Shown here piece after piece: positions 22,850 through 29,391 of a stretch of DNA of 29,391 bases. The stretch covers positions 1 through 29,391 of the forward strand of contig JBCBWF010000015.1 in NCBI GenBank assembly GCA_039817245.1. The letters run 5' to 3'. The translations under genes and the position numbers were made by a program. How positions within the stretch are numbered: position 1 is the stretch's first letter; every line of letters begins with the position of its first letter. Under the pieces are notes generated by a model, which was given only the letters and a program-made list of their open reading frames with translations, was not told where the DNA came from and did not search any database. The stretch comes from Thermohalobaculum sp039817245. GTDB taxonomy: Bacteria; Pseudomonadota; Alphaproteobacteria; Rhodobacterales; Rhodobacteraceae.

Positions 22850-23622
22850 GCGACGCCCGGGGCGGGGAGGCAGCCGGCGACGCCTGGCGCGCCGAGGACT
22901 ATGCCGCACATGCCCGGTTCGTCTCCGATCTCGGCGCGCCGCTGCTCGACCTGCTGGGCCCGGTCGCGGGGCGCGACGTTCTCGATATCGGTTGCGGCGA
23001 TGGCGCGCTGACCGAGCGGCTTGCGGCCGCCGGCGCGCGGGTCGTGGGCGTCGACGCCTCGGCCGACATGGTCGCCGCGGCCCGGGCCCGCGGGCTCGAC
23101 GCTGAGGTCGCCGATGGCCATGCGCTCCCCTTCGAGACGGCCTTCGACGCCGTCTTCTCCAACGCCGCCATGCACTGGATGACCGGGCCGGACGCGGTGA
23201 TCGCCGGCGTCGCCCGCGCGCTCCGCCCCGGCGGGCGCTTCGTGGCGGAGTTCGGCGGCATGGGCAATGTCGCCGCCATCCGCACGGCGATCATCGCCGT
23301 ACTGGCGCGCGATCACGGGATCGAGGCGGACCTGCACGACATCTGGTACTTCCCGACGGTGGAAGAGCACCGCGCCCGGCTCGAGGCGGCCGGCTTCGCG
23401 GTCGAGGAAATCGCGCTCATCCCGCGCCCGACCCCCGTTGCCAGCGGCATCGAAGCCTGGCTGACCACGCTCGCAGCCCCCGTGCTGGCCCGGCTGCCGG
23501 AGGAGGCGCGCCCCGGGGCCGTCGCCGCCATCGCCCGGCTCCTCGCGCCCGCGCTCCGCGACAGCCGCGGCAACTGGGTCGCGGACTACATCCGGTTGCG
23601 CTTCGCCGCCCGTCTGCGCTAG
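22846..23622 (+). CDS. Class I SAM-dependent methyltransferase
   Basis: 258 residues of the methyltransferase type 11/25 fold. Motif I is VLDIGCGDGALTERLA (residues 45-60), the acidic motif II end is VVGVDAS, and motif III region is FDAVFSNAAMHWM, followed by ALRPGGRFVAEFGG. The HWM stretch with NAAMHW is typical of trans-aconitate-methyltransferase-like and malonyl-ACP-type enzymes of this group, but the substrate is open. The ATG overlaps the mlaD stop by ATGA, so it is translated with mlaD. DUF2155 follows after eight bases. Confidence 0.88.
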   Translation: MSDARGGEAAGDAWRAEDYAAHARFVSDLGAPLLDLLGPVAGRDVLDIGCGDGALTERLAAAGARVVGVDASADMVAAARARGLDAEVADGHALPFETAFDAVFSNAAMHWMTGPDAVIAGVARALRPGGRFVAEFGGMGNVAAIRTAIIAVLARDHGIEADLHDIWYFPTVEEHRARLEAAGFAVEEIALIPRPTPVASGIEAWLTTLAAPVLARLPEEARPGAVAAIARLLAPALRDSRGNWVADYIRLRFAARLR

Positions 23623-23630
23623 TCGAAACC

Positions 23631-24797
23631 ATGATCCGACGGCCACATAGCCCCCGGCGCCCGAGCGCCGCGCCGGCCCGCACGCGCGCCTCGCGCCTCT
23701 CGCCCGTGCTGGCACTCGCCCTCGTCTCGCTGACCGGTATGGCAGCGGCGCAGACCACCGGGATCGAGAGCGCTCCACTCGCCCCGCCCGGTTCGGGCCC
23801 TGCGGAGAGCGCGCCGGCCAGCACCGACGACACCACAGAGAACACCACGGGCACGCAGGCCGGGCCGGAGCCGGGCGCGCGCCTCGTCCGCCTGCCGCCT
23901 CGGCGCGGCGACGGCAGCGTCCGTCTCCTGCCCGAAAGCGGCGGTGGCCGCTCGGCCATCGCGCCTCCCGGTGCGGAGGGGCAGACCACGCTGCTCCCCG
24001 AGACCGGCGGCGCCCGCTCCGCCATCGTCCCGCCGGGTGCGGAGGGGCAGGGCACGCTCCTGCCCGGCGCCCAGGTCCCGCGCGCGCCCACGCCGCTCCC
24101 GCCGGAGCGCGGCGGCATTGCCCCGGGGAGCGGACCGACCGAGCTTGAAACCCTGCCGCCACCCGGCGAGGACGCCGACGCGCTCGCGCTCCCCGGCCTG
24201 CCGGCCGATCCCGGCCCCGAGGAGCCGCTGCCCACCGAAGACGACCCGGCTGCCGGGAGCGGCGACGACACCGAAGAGCTCGCCACGCTCCCCTCGCTCC
24301 GCACCCTCACCCGCCGCGACCCGGATGCGGAGGACGACGAGGGCGAGCAGGACCGCTTCAAGGCCGCCCCCTTCCGCCTGCCGCGCTTTCCGGAGGAGAA
24401 CTTCCCGATCCGCCTCGGCGCTGTCGAAAGCGGGCTCGGCGCGCGCCTGCGCGTCCTCGACATGATCGCCGGCAGCACCGAGACCGTGGAGATCGCCGCC
24501 GGCACGGACGGGCTCGTCGGCCGCCTGCGCCTGCGTGTCCTCGACTGCAAGACGCCCGCCGACGGCACGGGCCTCGGCGATGTGGGCCTCCTGCAGATCT
24601 GGGACAGCAAGACTGCCGCCGATGCCCCGGCCTTCAGCGGCTGGATGTTCGCCGAGAGCCCCGCGCTCTCCGCCCTCGACCATGCGCGCTACGATGTGTG
24701 GCTGATTTCCTGTATCACCCGTTCCACGCAGGCATCCGCCGGCAGTGCGGAGAAGTCCGCCGCGACCGGAAGCGCATCGTCCAGCAGCGCGCGATAG
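23631..24797 (+). CDS. DUF2155 domain protein with extended N-terminus and tail
   Basis: 388 residues. A secretory leader (about 20-41, ending GMAAA) precedes a long Pro/Gly/Glu-rich region (about 45-240) containing two near-perfect 22-residue tandem repeats at residues 99-142. The DUF2155 domain follows at about 260-365 with VGRLRLRVLDCKTPAD, LQIWDSKT and FSGWMFAESPALSALDHARYDVWLISC. Two conserved Cys lie in the domain. Family function is unknown, and its placement near aat, accBC and NDUFA12 is familiar in Rhodobacterales. Family members usually stop near VWLISC. Here 24 Ser/Ala-rich residues continue over the 3' end of aat for 109 bases, consistent with stop loss. Confidence 0.86.
   Translation: MIRRPHSPRRPSAAPARTRASRLSPVLALALVSLTGMAAAQTTGIESAPLAPPGSGPAESAPASTDDTTENTTGTQAGPEPGARLVRLPPRRGDGSVRLLPESGGGRSAIAPPGAEGQTTLLPETGGARSAIVPPGAEGQGTLLPGAQVPRAPTPLPPERGGIAPGSGPTELETLPPPGEDADALALPGLPADPGPEEPLPTEDDPAAGSGDDTEELATLPSLRTLTRRDPDAEDDEGEQDRFKAAPFRLPRFPEENFPIRLGAVESGLGARLRVLDMIAGSTETVEIAAGTDGLVGRLRLRVLDCKTPADGTGLGDVGLLQIWDSKTAADAPAFSGWMFAESPALSALDHARYDVWLISCITRSTQASAGSAEKSAATGSASSSSAR
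23925..24056 (+). repeat. Two 66-bp coding repeats in the DUF2155 gene
   Basis: Two consecutive 66-base units encode LLPESGGGRSAIAPPGAEGQ and LLPETGGARSAIVPPGAEGQ (plus two residues each), and a third partial LLPGAQ follows. The units are in frame, so copy number could change without breaking the gene. Confidence 0.8.
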
Positions 24798-25348
24798 GTG
24801 AGCCGCGAGACGCAGGTGGCGCCCAGGCTCTCCAGATGCCCGGTGGTGAACTGGGTGTCGAGCAGCCGGAACCCACCTGCGCGCAGCCGCGCAACGAGAT
24901 AGCAGAGCGCGATCTTCGAGCTGTCCCGCGCCCGGCTGAACATGCTCTCGCCGAAAAACGCTCCGCCAAGCCGCACGCCATAGAGCCCGCCGACCAGCCG
25001 GCCCTCCATCCACATCTCCACCGAATGCGCGTTGCCGAGCCGGTAGAGCGCGCCGTAAAGCTCCGAGATCTGGCCGTTGATCCAGGTCTCGGGCCGTTCG
25101 GCGCAGGCCTCCACGACCGCGTCGAACGCGCTGTCCACGCGGATCTCGTAGTCCGCCCGGCGCAGGCGCTTGCGCAGGCTGCGCGACAGATGGAAGCCGT
25201 CGAGCGGAAGGATACCGCGCCGCCGCGGCTCGACCCAGAAGATCTCGTCCGCCTCGGCACTGTCCGCCATGGGAAACACACCGGCCGCATAGGCGCGAAG
25301 CAGGAGCTCCGGCGTCACTTCCAGCGGTGTGTGCTCGCTGTCCTTCAT
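24689..25348 (-). CDS. aat: Leucyl/phenylalanyl-tRNA-protein transferase
   Basis: 219 residues. Aat adds Leu or Phe from aminoacyl-tRNA to N-terminal Arg or Lys, creating N-degrons for ClpAP. Clear signatures are YAAGVFPMAD, WVEPRRRGILPLD, TWINGQISELYGALYRLGNAHSVEMW, LVGGLYGVRLGGAFFGESMFS and LLDTQFTTGHLESLGA. Length and C-terminus (ending SHTS) are as in other alphaproteobacteria. The ATG at 25348 opens the homologous part, and the frame upstream to 25606 is non-homologous. It is convergent with DUF2155, overlapping by 109 bases, and upstream of it lie a + strand GNAT gene and then accC. Confidence 0.95.
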   Translation of the reverse strand: MKDSEHTPLEVTPELLLRAYAAGVFPMADSAEADEIFWVEPRRRGILPLDGFHLSRSLRKRLRRADYEIRVDSAFDAVVEACAERPETWINGQISELYGALYRLGNAHSVEMWMEGRLVGGLYGVRLGGAFFGESMFSRARDSSKIALCYLVARLRAGGFRLLDTQFTTGHLESLGATCVSRLTYRALLDDALPVAADFSALPADACVERVIQEISHTS

Positions 25349-25513
25349 CGCAGGACCCTGATTGCCATCGCGAAATGCTTGCACAGCCGCCGCCGGCAGG
25401 GAAGGGGCGGCACCGAATGGTCGCCCATCAATACCTGTTGCATGTTGAGCCACAACCTCACGTTGACCGCGCCTGCGCCGCGCGTCAGCCTCCGGGCGCG
25501 GAGGCAATGACCC

Positions 25514-26008
25514 ATGGCAGCGACGGACCCCGGCGATATCCTCATCCGCCGCGGCGGCCTTGAGGAGCCCGCGGTGCAGCGTCTCCTCGCGGCCCATCTC
25601 GCCCATTCAGCCGCCAGCAGCCCGCCGGAGAGCGTCCACGCGCTGGCCTCGGAGGCGCTCGGCGCATCTGACATCGCCTTCTGGAGCGCCTGGTCGGGCG
25701 AGGGCGAGATCGCCGGCTGCGGCGCCCTGCGCGCCCTCGACCGGGGCACGGGCGAAGTGAAATCCATGCACACCGCCAGCGGTTTCCGGCGCCGCGGTGT
25801 CGCGCGGGCCCTGCTCGGCGCCATCCTCGCCGAGGCCCGCGCCCGGCGCTACGACGCGCTGCTTCTGGAGACGGGCAGCATGGCGGCCTTCGCCGCAGCC
25901 CGCGCGCTCTACGCCGCCCATGGCTTCCGCCCCTGCGGCCCCTTCGCCGACTACCGGCCGGACCCCCACAGCGTGTTCATGCGCCTGGCGCTCGACGGCC
26001 CCGTCTGA
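25514..26008 (+). CDS. GNAT family N-acetyltransferase
   Basis: 164 residues with the GNAT fold: IAGCGALRAL (beta strand 4), EVKSMHTASGFRRRGVARALL carrying the acetyl-CoA pyrophosphate loop RRRGVA (residues 92-97), and the C-terminal LETGSMAAFAAARALYAAHGF. This is the pattern of the YafP/PaiA-like putative acetyltransferases. The substrate is unknown. It faces the opposite way from aat and accC and so is not in their operon. The ATG at 25514 lies 165 bases from the aat start. A palindromic repeat follows its stop. Confidence 0.88.
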   Translation: MAATDPGDILIRRGGLEEPAVQRLLAAHLAHSAASSPPESVHALASEALGASDIAFWSAWSGEGEIAGCGALRALDRGTGEVKSMHTASGFRRRGVARALLGAILAEARARRYDALLLETGSMAAFAAARALYAAHGFRPCGPFADYRPDPHSVFMRLALDGPV

Positions 26009-26030
26009 GGGACGCGCCGCGCTCCGAGGC

Positions 26031-26053
26031 GGTCCCGGGCTCGACCCGGGACC
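26031..26053. repeat. REP-like palindrome GGTCCCGGG/CCCGGGACC
   Basis: A perfect 9-bp stem with a CTCGA loop lies between the convergent stops of the GNAT gene and accC. Sequences of this shape (CCCGGG-loop-CCCGGG with purine flanks) are common scattered intergenic palindromes in alphaproteobacteria. It may also terminate transcription from both sides, though it has no U-tract. Confidence 0.65.
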
Positions 26054-26071
26054 TCCCTGAAGCAGCCCCCC

Positions 26072-27415
26072 TCAGCTCCCGGAGCCGAGCCACTCCTCGA
26101 GCCAGTGGATGTTGTAGATCCCGGCCTTGACCTGTGGCTCTTCCAGCAGCGCACGAAAGAGCGGCGAGGTCGTGTCAATCCCGTCCACCACCAGCTCGCC
26201 GAGCGCGCGGTCGAGCCGGCGCAGGCACGCCTCCCGGCTCTCCCCATGCACGATCAGCTTCGCGATCAGGCTGTCGTAATAGGGCGGCACCCGGTAGCCC
26301 GAATAGAGCGCGCTATCCATCCGCACGCCCAGCCCGCCCGGCGCGTGGAAGGCAGTCACGAGCCCCGGGCAGGGGTTGAAATCCGGCAGCCGCTCCGCGT
26401 TCACCCGGCACTCGATGGCATGGCCCTGGGGCACCAGATCGCCCTGTTTCAGCGAGAGCCCCTCGCCGGCGGCGATCCGGAACTGCTCGGCCACGAGATC
26501 CACGCCATAGACCATCTCGGTCACCGGATGCTCCACCTGCAGGCGCGTATTCATCTCGATGAAGAAGAACTCGCCCTTCTCGTAGAGAAACTCGATGGTG
26601 CCGACGCCGCGATAGCCCATTTCCGCCACCGCCTGCGCGCAACGCTCGCCGATCTGGGCCCGCATCGCCGCGTCGATCACCGGCGAGGGCGCCTCCTCGA
26701 AGACCTTCTGGTGACGGCGCTGGAGCGAGCAGTCCCGCTCGCCGAGATGCACGGCATTGCCCCGCCCGTCGCCGACGACCTGGATCTCGATATGGCGCGG
26801 CAGCTGCAGGTATTTCTCGAGATAGACCGCATCGTCGCCGAAGGCCGCCTTCGCCTCGGCGCGCGCCGAGCGGAAGGCATTGGCCATATCCGCCTCGGTC
26901 TCGGCCACCTTCATGCCCCGGCCGCCGCCGCCGGCCGCGGCCTTCACGAGCACCGGATAGCCGATATCGCGCCCGGCGGCCTGCGCGTCCTCCAGCGTGT
27001 TCACCGCCCCGTCCGAGCCCGGTACACAGGGCACACCCAGCCTGCGCATCGTCTCCTTGGCGCTGATCTTGTCGCCCATGACCCGGATATGCTCGGAGGA
27101 GGGGCCGATGAAGACCAGCCCGTGCTCCTCCACGATCTGCGCGAACCCGGCATTCTCCGCGAGGAACCCGTAGCCCGGATGCACCGCCTCGGCCCCGGTG
27201 ATCTCGCAGGCGGTCACGATGGCTGGCTGGTTGAGATAGCTCTCCGTCGCCGAGGGCGGGCCCACGCACACGCTCTCATCGGCGAGGCGCACATGCATCG
27301 CGCCCGCATCGGCGGTGGAGTGAATGGCGACGGTCTGGATGCCGAGTTCCCGCGCCGCGCGGTGGATCCGCAGCGCGATCTCGCCGCGATTGGCGATGAG
27401 GATTTTCCTGAACAT
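26072..27415 (-). CDS. accC: Acetyl-CoA carboxylase, biotin carboxylase subunit
   Basis: 447 residues, the usual length. AccC carboxylates biotin on AccB using ATP and bicarbonate, the first step of fatty-acid synthesis. It begins MFRKILIANRGEIALRI and carries the ATP-grasp glycine loop KAAAGGGGRGMK, the lid and ERDCSLQRRHQKV, and the biotin/ATP site FIEMNTRLQVEHPVTE. The start is 9 bases after the accB stop, so the two genes form the standard accBC operon. The C-terminal end (WLEEWLGSGS) is normal. Confidence 0.97.
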   Translation of the reverse strand: MFRKILIANRGEIALRIHRAARELGIQTVAIHSTADAGAMHVRLADESVCVGPPSATESYLNQPAIVTACEITGAEAVHPGYGFLAENAGFAQIVEEHGLVFIGPSSEHIRVMGDKISAKETMRRLGVPCVPGSDGAVNTLEDAQAAGRDIGYPVLVKAAAGGGGRGMKVAETEADMANAFRSARAEAKAAFGDDAVYLEKYLQLPRHIEIQVVGDGRGNAVHLGERDCSLQRRHQKVFEEAPSPVIDAAMRAQIGERCAQAVAEMGYRGVGTIEFLYEKGEFFFIEMNTRLQVEHPVTEMVYGVDLVAEQFRIAAGEGLSLKQGDLVPQGHAIECRVNAERLPDFNPCPGLVTAFHAPGGLGVRMDSALYSGYRVPPYYDSLIAKLIVHGESREACLRRLDRALGELVVDGIDTTSPLFRALLEEPQVKAGIYNIHWLEEWLGSGS

Positions 27416-27424
27416 GCCCGTGCG

Positions 27425-27919
27425 CTACTCGATCAGCATCAGCGGCGCGCCGAACTCCACCGGCTCCGCATTCGCCACCAGGATCCGCGCAAGCCGGCCC
27501 GAGCGCGGCGCGGGGATCTGATTCATCGTCTTCATCGCCTCGATGATGAGCAGCGTCTGCCCCTCCGTCACCATGTCGCCCACCGTCACGAAGGCGGCCG
27601 AACCGGGCTCGGGCGAGAGATATGCGGTGCCCACCATCGGAGAATGCACCACCCCGTCCCCGCCGACCTCCGCGGGTTCCGGCGCAGGGGCGGCCGGCGC
27701 GGGCGCGGGCTGCGCCACGGGCGCCAGCGGCGCGGGCGCATGAACCGGCATCGGCGCTACCGGCTGCGGCGCGGCCGCCGCCTGCCGGCTGAGGCGCACT
27801 TTGAGCTCGTCATCCTCGCCGTATTCGCGCTCGACCTCGATCTCGCTCAGATCGGCCTCGCGCAAGATTTCCGCAAGCGCGCGGATAAAGGCGACATCGG
27901 CTTCGGTGTCCTTGCTCAT
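27425..27919 (-). CDS. accB: Biotin carboxyl carrier protein
   Basis: 164 residues. The N-terminal helix (FIRALAEILREADLSEIEVE) is followed by an Ala/Pro-rich mobile linker (about 50-85), a thumb-containing biotinyl domain and the biotinylation motif EAMKTMNQI with the target K130, 34 residues from the end. It carries the biotin arm between AccC and the carboxyltransferase AccAD. It is the first gene of accBC. Its ATG is 188 bases from the dsbA-like gene stop, and the promoter must lie in that gap. Confidence 0.96.
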   Translation of the reverse strand: MSKDTEADVAFIRALAEILREADLSEIEVEREYGEDDELKVRLSRQAAAAPQPVAPMPVHAPAPLAPVAQPAPAPAAPAPEPAEVGGDGVVHSPMVGTAYLSPEPGSAAFVTVGDMVTEGQTLLIIEAMKTMNQIPAPRSGRLARILVANAEPVEFGAPLMLIE

Positions 27920-28054
27920 GCACTCCTCGGCGGGTGGGGGCCGGCTCCGGCCCGGCGGCTGACACTCGGGGCAAGCGCCGGGCGCGGCCCCGGAAAACGG
28001 GACCGCGGCACAGCGCGTATGCCTTGCGGCCTATCGTGAATGGACGGGCGCGTC

Positions 28055-28088
28055 AAACCGGCGCAGAGCGCAGGGCCCCCGCCGGTTT
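28055..28088. repeat. Inverted repeat downstream of the dsbA-like gene
   Basis: AAACCGGC / GCCGGTTT (8-bp, 18-base loop) lies between accB and the dsbA-like gene, with an alternative overlapping pairing of GCGCAGAGCGC and TGCGCTGCGC. No U-tract follows on either strand, so a terminator is possible but unproven. Confidence 0.35.
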
Positions 28089-28107
28089 GCGCTGCGCCGC
28101 AACGGCA

Positions 28108-28899
28108 TCAGTTGGCGGCGCGCTCGGACTCGATGGCAGCGAGCATCTGATCCGCCGGCAGAAAGCCGCGCACGATCTGATCGCCGACGATGAAGGACGG
28201 CGTGCCCTCGATGCGCAGCGCCTGAGCGAGCTGGTAGACCTGGTTCAGCTCGCGCTCGATCTCGTCGGAGTTCGCGAGCGTCTTCAGCTCCTCGATGTCG
28301 TAGCCCACCTGCGCGGCGATCCGGTAGGCGGCGGTCTCGTTGAGCTGGCCGTTGAAGGTCATCAGCCGGTCGTTGAGCTCGGCATAGTTGTCCGGCGCGA
28401 TCCGATGCGCCGCCATTGCCATGCGTCCCGCCGTCACGCTGTCCGGCCCGAGGATCGGGAATTCCTTCACGATCAGGCGGATGTTCGGGTCGCGCTCGAG
28501 CACCTCCTTCACCGCCGGATGGGCGCGCTTGCAGAAGCCGCAGCGGTAATCGAGGAACTCCACGATCGTGATGTCGCCCTCCGGGTTGCCGGCGACATGG
28601 CTGTAATCCGTGTCGAACAGCGCCCCGCGATACTGGGCGACGAGATCGCGATCGGCGTTCTCGGCCTGCTCGCGGCGGCGCTCCTCCAGAACCTGGATCG
28701 CATCGAAGATCGTCTCGGGATTGGCGAGCAGATAGGAGCGCACGGCATCGCCGAAAGCCTCGCGCTCGGCCTCGGTCATGGCTTCGTAGTCGAAGCGCTC
28801 CTGCGCGGCCGCAGGCCCGGTGGCGACGAGGGAGAAGGCGAGGGCAACGACAGCCGCCGCGGTCGCGAGCAGCCTGCGGGCAGGGGCGAGAATAAGCAT
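28108..28899 (-). CDS. DsbA-family periplasmic thiol oxidoreductase
   Basis: 263 residues. A signal peptide (about 1-32, ending GPAAAQ) is followed by a helical segment (35-90) and a thioredoxin-fold DsbA domain with the redox pair C120-GF-C123 in DYRCGFCKRAHP and the cis-proline in EGTPSFIV (P234). It resembles the DsbA/ScsC-like group with an N-terminal extension, which can oxidise or isomerise disulfides. The ATG at 28899 has AGGAGA 10 bases upstream. An alternative GTG at 28956, overlapping the previous gene's stop (GTGA), would add 19 Arg-rich residues before the leader. It follows the M48-like gene on the same strand, suggesting an envelope-quality operon. Confidence 0.92.
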   Translation of the reverse strand: MLILAPARRLLATAAAVVALAFSLVATGPAAAQERFDYEAMTEAEREAFGDAVRSYLLANPETIFDAIQVLEERRREQAENADRDLVAQYRGALFDTDYSHVAGNPEGDITIVEFLDYRCGFCKRAHPAVKEVLERDPNIRLIVKEFPILGPDSVTAGRMAMAAHRIAPDNYAELNDRLMTFNGQLNETAAYRIAAQVGYDIEELKTLANSDEIERELNQVYQLAQALRIEGTPSFIVGDQIVRGFLPADQMLAAIESERAAN

Positions 28900-28952
28900 C
28901 GGACGTCTGTCTCCTTGTTGCGGAGCGGGCCGCCGGACAGGGCGGCGCACGC

Positions 28953-29246
28953 TCACTCCTTCTTCAACGCCAGGATATCCTGGGCGCGCAGCCAGCCGGG
29001 CGAGCCGTCCGGCAGTATCCGTGTGGCGCGTTTGGCGTGCAGCAGCGCATCCTCCCTGCGCCCGGTCACCGCGTAGCGCTCCGCGGTCAGCAGCGTGGCC
29101 ATACCCCGGTCGCCCGCGCGATCATAGGCCACCGCGAGGCTGCGCATCATCGAGGCATCGCCGGGATCGGCGCGGCGCGCGCGCTCCAGCACGTTCAGGG
29201 CCTCGCGATCCGCGTCCGAACCGCCGATCGCCAGCAGCGTTCGGCC
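28953..29246 (-). CDS. C-terminal TPR part of an M48-type metalloprotease, 5' truncated
   Basis: About 97 residues of TPR-like helices: NVLERARRADPGDASMMRSLAVAYDRAGD, then TLLTAERYAVTGRREDALLHAKRATRIL, ending PGWLRAQDILALKKE. This ending matches the C-terminal TPR tail of alphaproteobacterial M48 peptidases (BepA/YfgC-like), which is the usual neighbour of a DsbA-like gene. The protease domain with HExxH is outside the window. The frame reads sensibly back to about 29246 (GRTLLAIGGSD) and then runs into foreign sequence, so the gene is cut by the join near 29240. The stop overlaps the possible GTG start of the dsbA-like gene. Confidence 0.65.
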   Translation of the reverse strand, partial: GRTLLAIGGSDADREALNVLERARRADPGDASMMRSLAVAYDRAGDRGMATLLTAERYAVTGRREDALLHAKRATRILPDGSPGWLRAQDILALKKE

Positions 29247-29391
29247 GAGGCCGCCAAGGAGATCAAGACCCTGATCAACAGCTCCGGCGCCGAGGTCGAG
29301 AACGGCGTGCGCCTGGTCAGCGAGGCCGGCTCGGCCCTCCAGGCCATCGCCGCCCAGGTCAACGACATCAGCGCCCTGGTGGTCGAGATCG
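29235..29391 (+). CDS. Methyl-accepting chemotaxis protein signalling domain, fragment
   Basis: About 52 residues in one frame read QRSAEAAKEIKTLI, then SSGAEVENGVRLVSEAG, then ALQAIAAQVNDISALVVEI. This is the cytoplasmic four-helix bundle of an MCP just after the highly conserved hairpin tip (the RSAEAAKEIK stretch). It has no start or stop here and runs off the window. It begins inside the upstream end of the minus-strand TPR/M48-like gene, which it cannot be part of. I interpret it as a foreign tip of roughly one read length. Confidence 0.7.

Noticed and set aside
26105..28039. A 644-codon open frame on the plus strand
   Set aside because: Antisense to accC and accB, both certain genes. 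Composition (His, Arg, Leu, Ala) is typical of a shadow frame.
28900..28956. GTG start at 28956 for the dsbA-like gene
   Set aside because: It would put 19 Arg/Pro-rich residues before the signal peptide. The ATG at 28899 has a good Shine-Dalgarno and gives a normal leader.

Overview
The window is GC-rich (codon third positions almost always G or C) and densely packed with bacterial genes. It carries ctrA and a sciP/DUF1153 gene, a bactofilin with an M23 endopeptidase, NDUFA12, a DUF2155 protein, aat near accBC, gluQRS and an HHH-tail protein like those of Rhodobacterales NuoE. This set points to an alphaproteobacterium, most likely Rhodobacterales (Rhodobacteraceae/Paracoccaceae sense). I cannot name a genus. 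I see no prophage, insertion sequence, CRISPR array, tRNA or rRNA. Most of it looks like ordinary vertically inherited chromosome.

Layout. 1-908: a membrane-fusion-protein fragment runs in frame into a TPR protein at about position 150. An HpcH/HpaI-type aldolase and a short conserved-looking protein follow. 2027-5118: an asparaginase faces a tiny secreted-peptide gene with its own terminator, then comes an M20 dipeptidase. 5119-9433: mnmA, sciP, ctrA, bactofilin and an M23 peptidase, the cell-cycle and cell-shape part of the window. 9524-16243: a DUF455 ferritin-like protein coupled to a Bcp peroxiredoxin, a very long AsmA/DUF3971 protein, gluQRS and the HHH-tail protein. 16299-20026: tpiA, an A-type Fe-S carrier, a DUF3307 membrane protein, a SufT-like protein and tgt. 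20137-24797: an acidic small protein, a FadL-type porin, then a tight + strand run of NDUFA12, mlaD, a methyltransferase and DUF2155. 24689-27919: aat, a GNAT acetyltransferase, accC and accB. 28108-end: a DsbA-like oxidoreductase and the tail of a TPR/M48-like protein.

Both ends look chimeric. About 150 bases at the left end (RND membrane fusion protein) and about 155 bases at the right end (methyl-accepting chemotaxis signalling domain) do not belong with the genes they abut. The symmetry and the roughly one-short-read length suggest assembly artefacts at the tips of a contig, not biology.

Functional themes are envelope biology (asmA-like, mlaD, fadL, bactofilin, M23, DUF2155), cell-cycle control (ctrA, sciP), tRNA modification and charging-like enzymes (mnmA, gluQRS, tgt, aat), Fe-S assembly (sufT-like, iscA-like) and fatty-acid synthesis (accBC). 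I did not find a convincing new multi-gene system. The best leads are the sciP start with no canonical codon, the acidic small protein with a DUF1559-like helix, the small secreted peptide, the tandem PhaR-like sites before the HHH-tail gene, and the perfect palindrome between fadL and NDUFA12.
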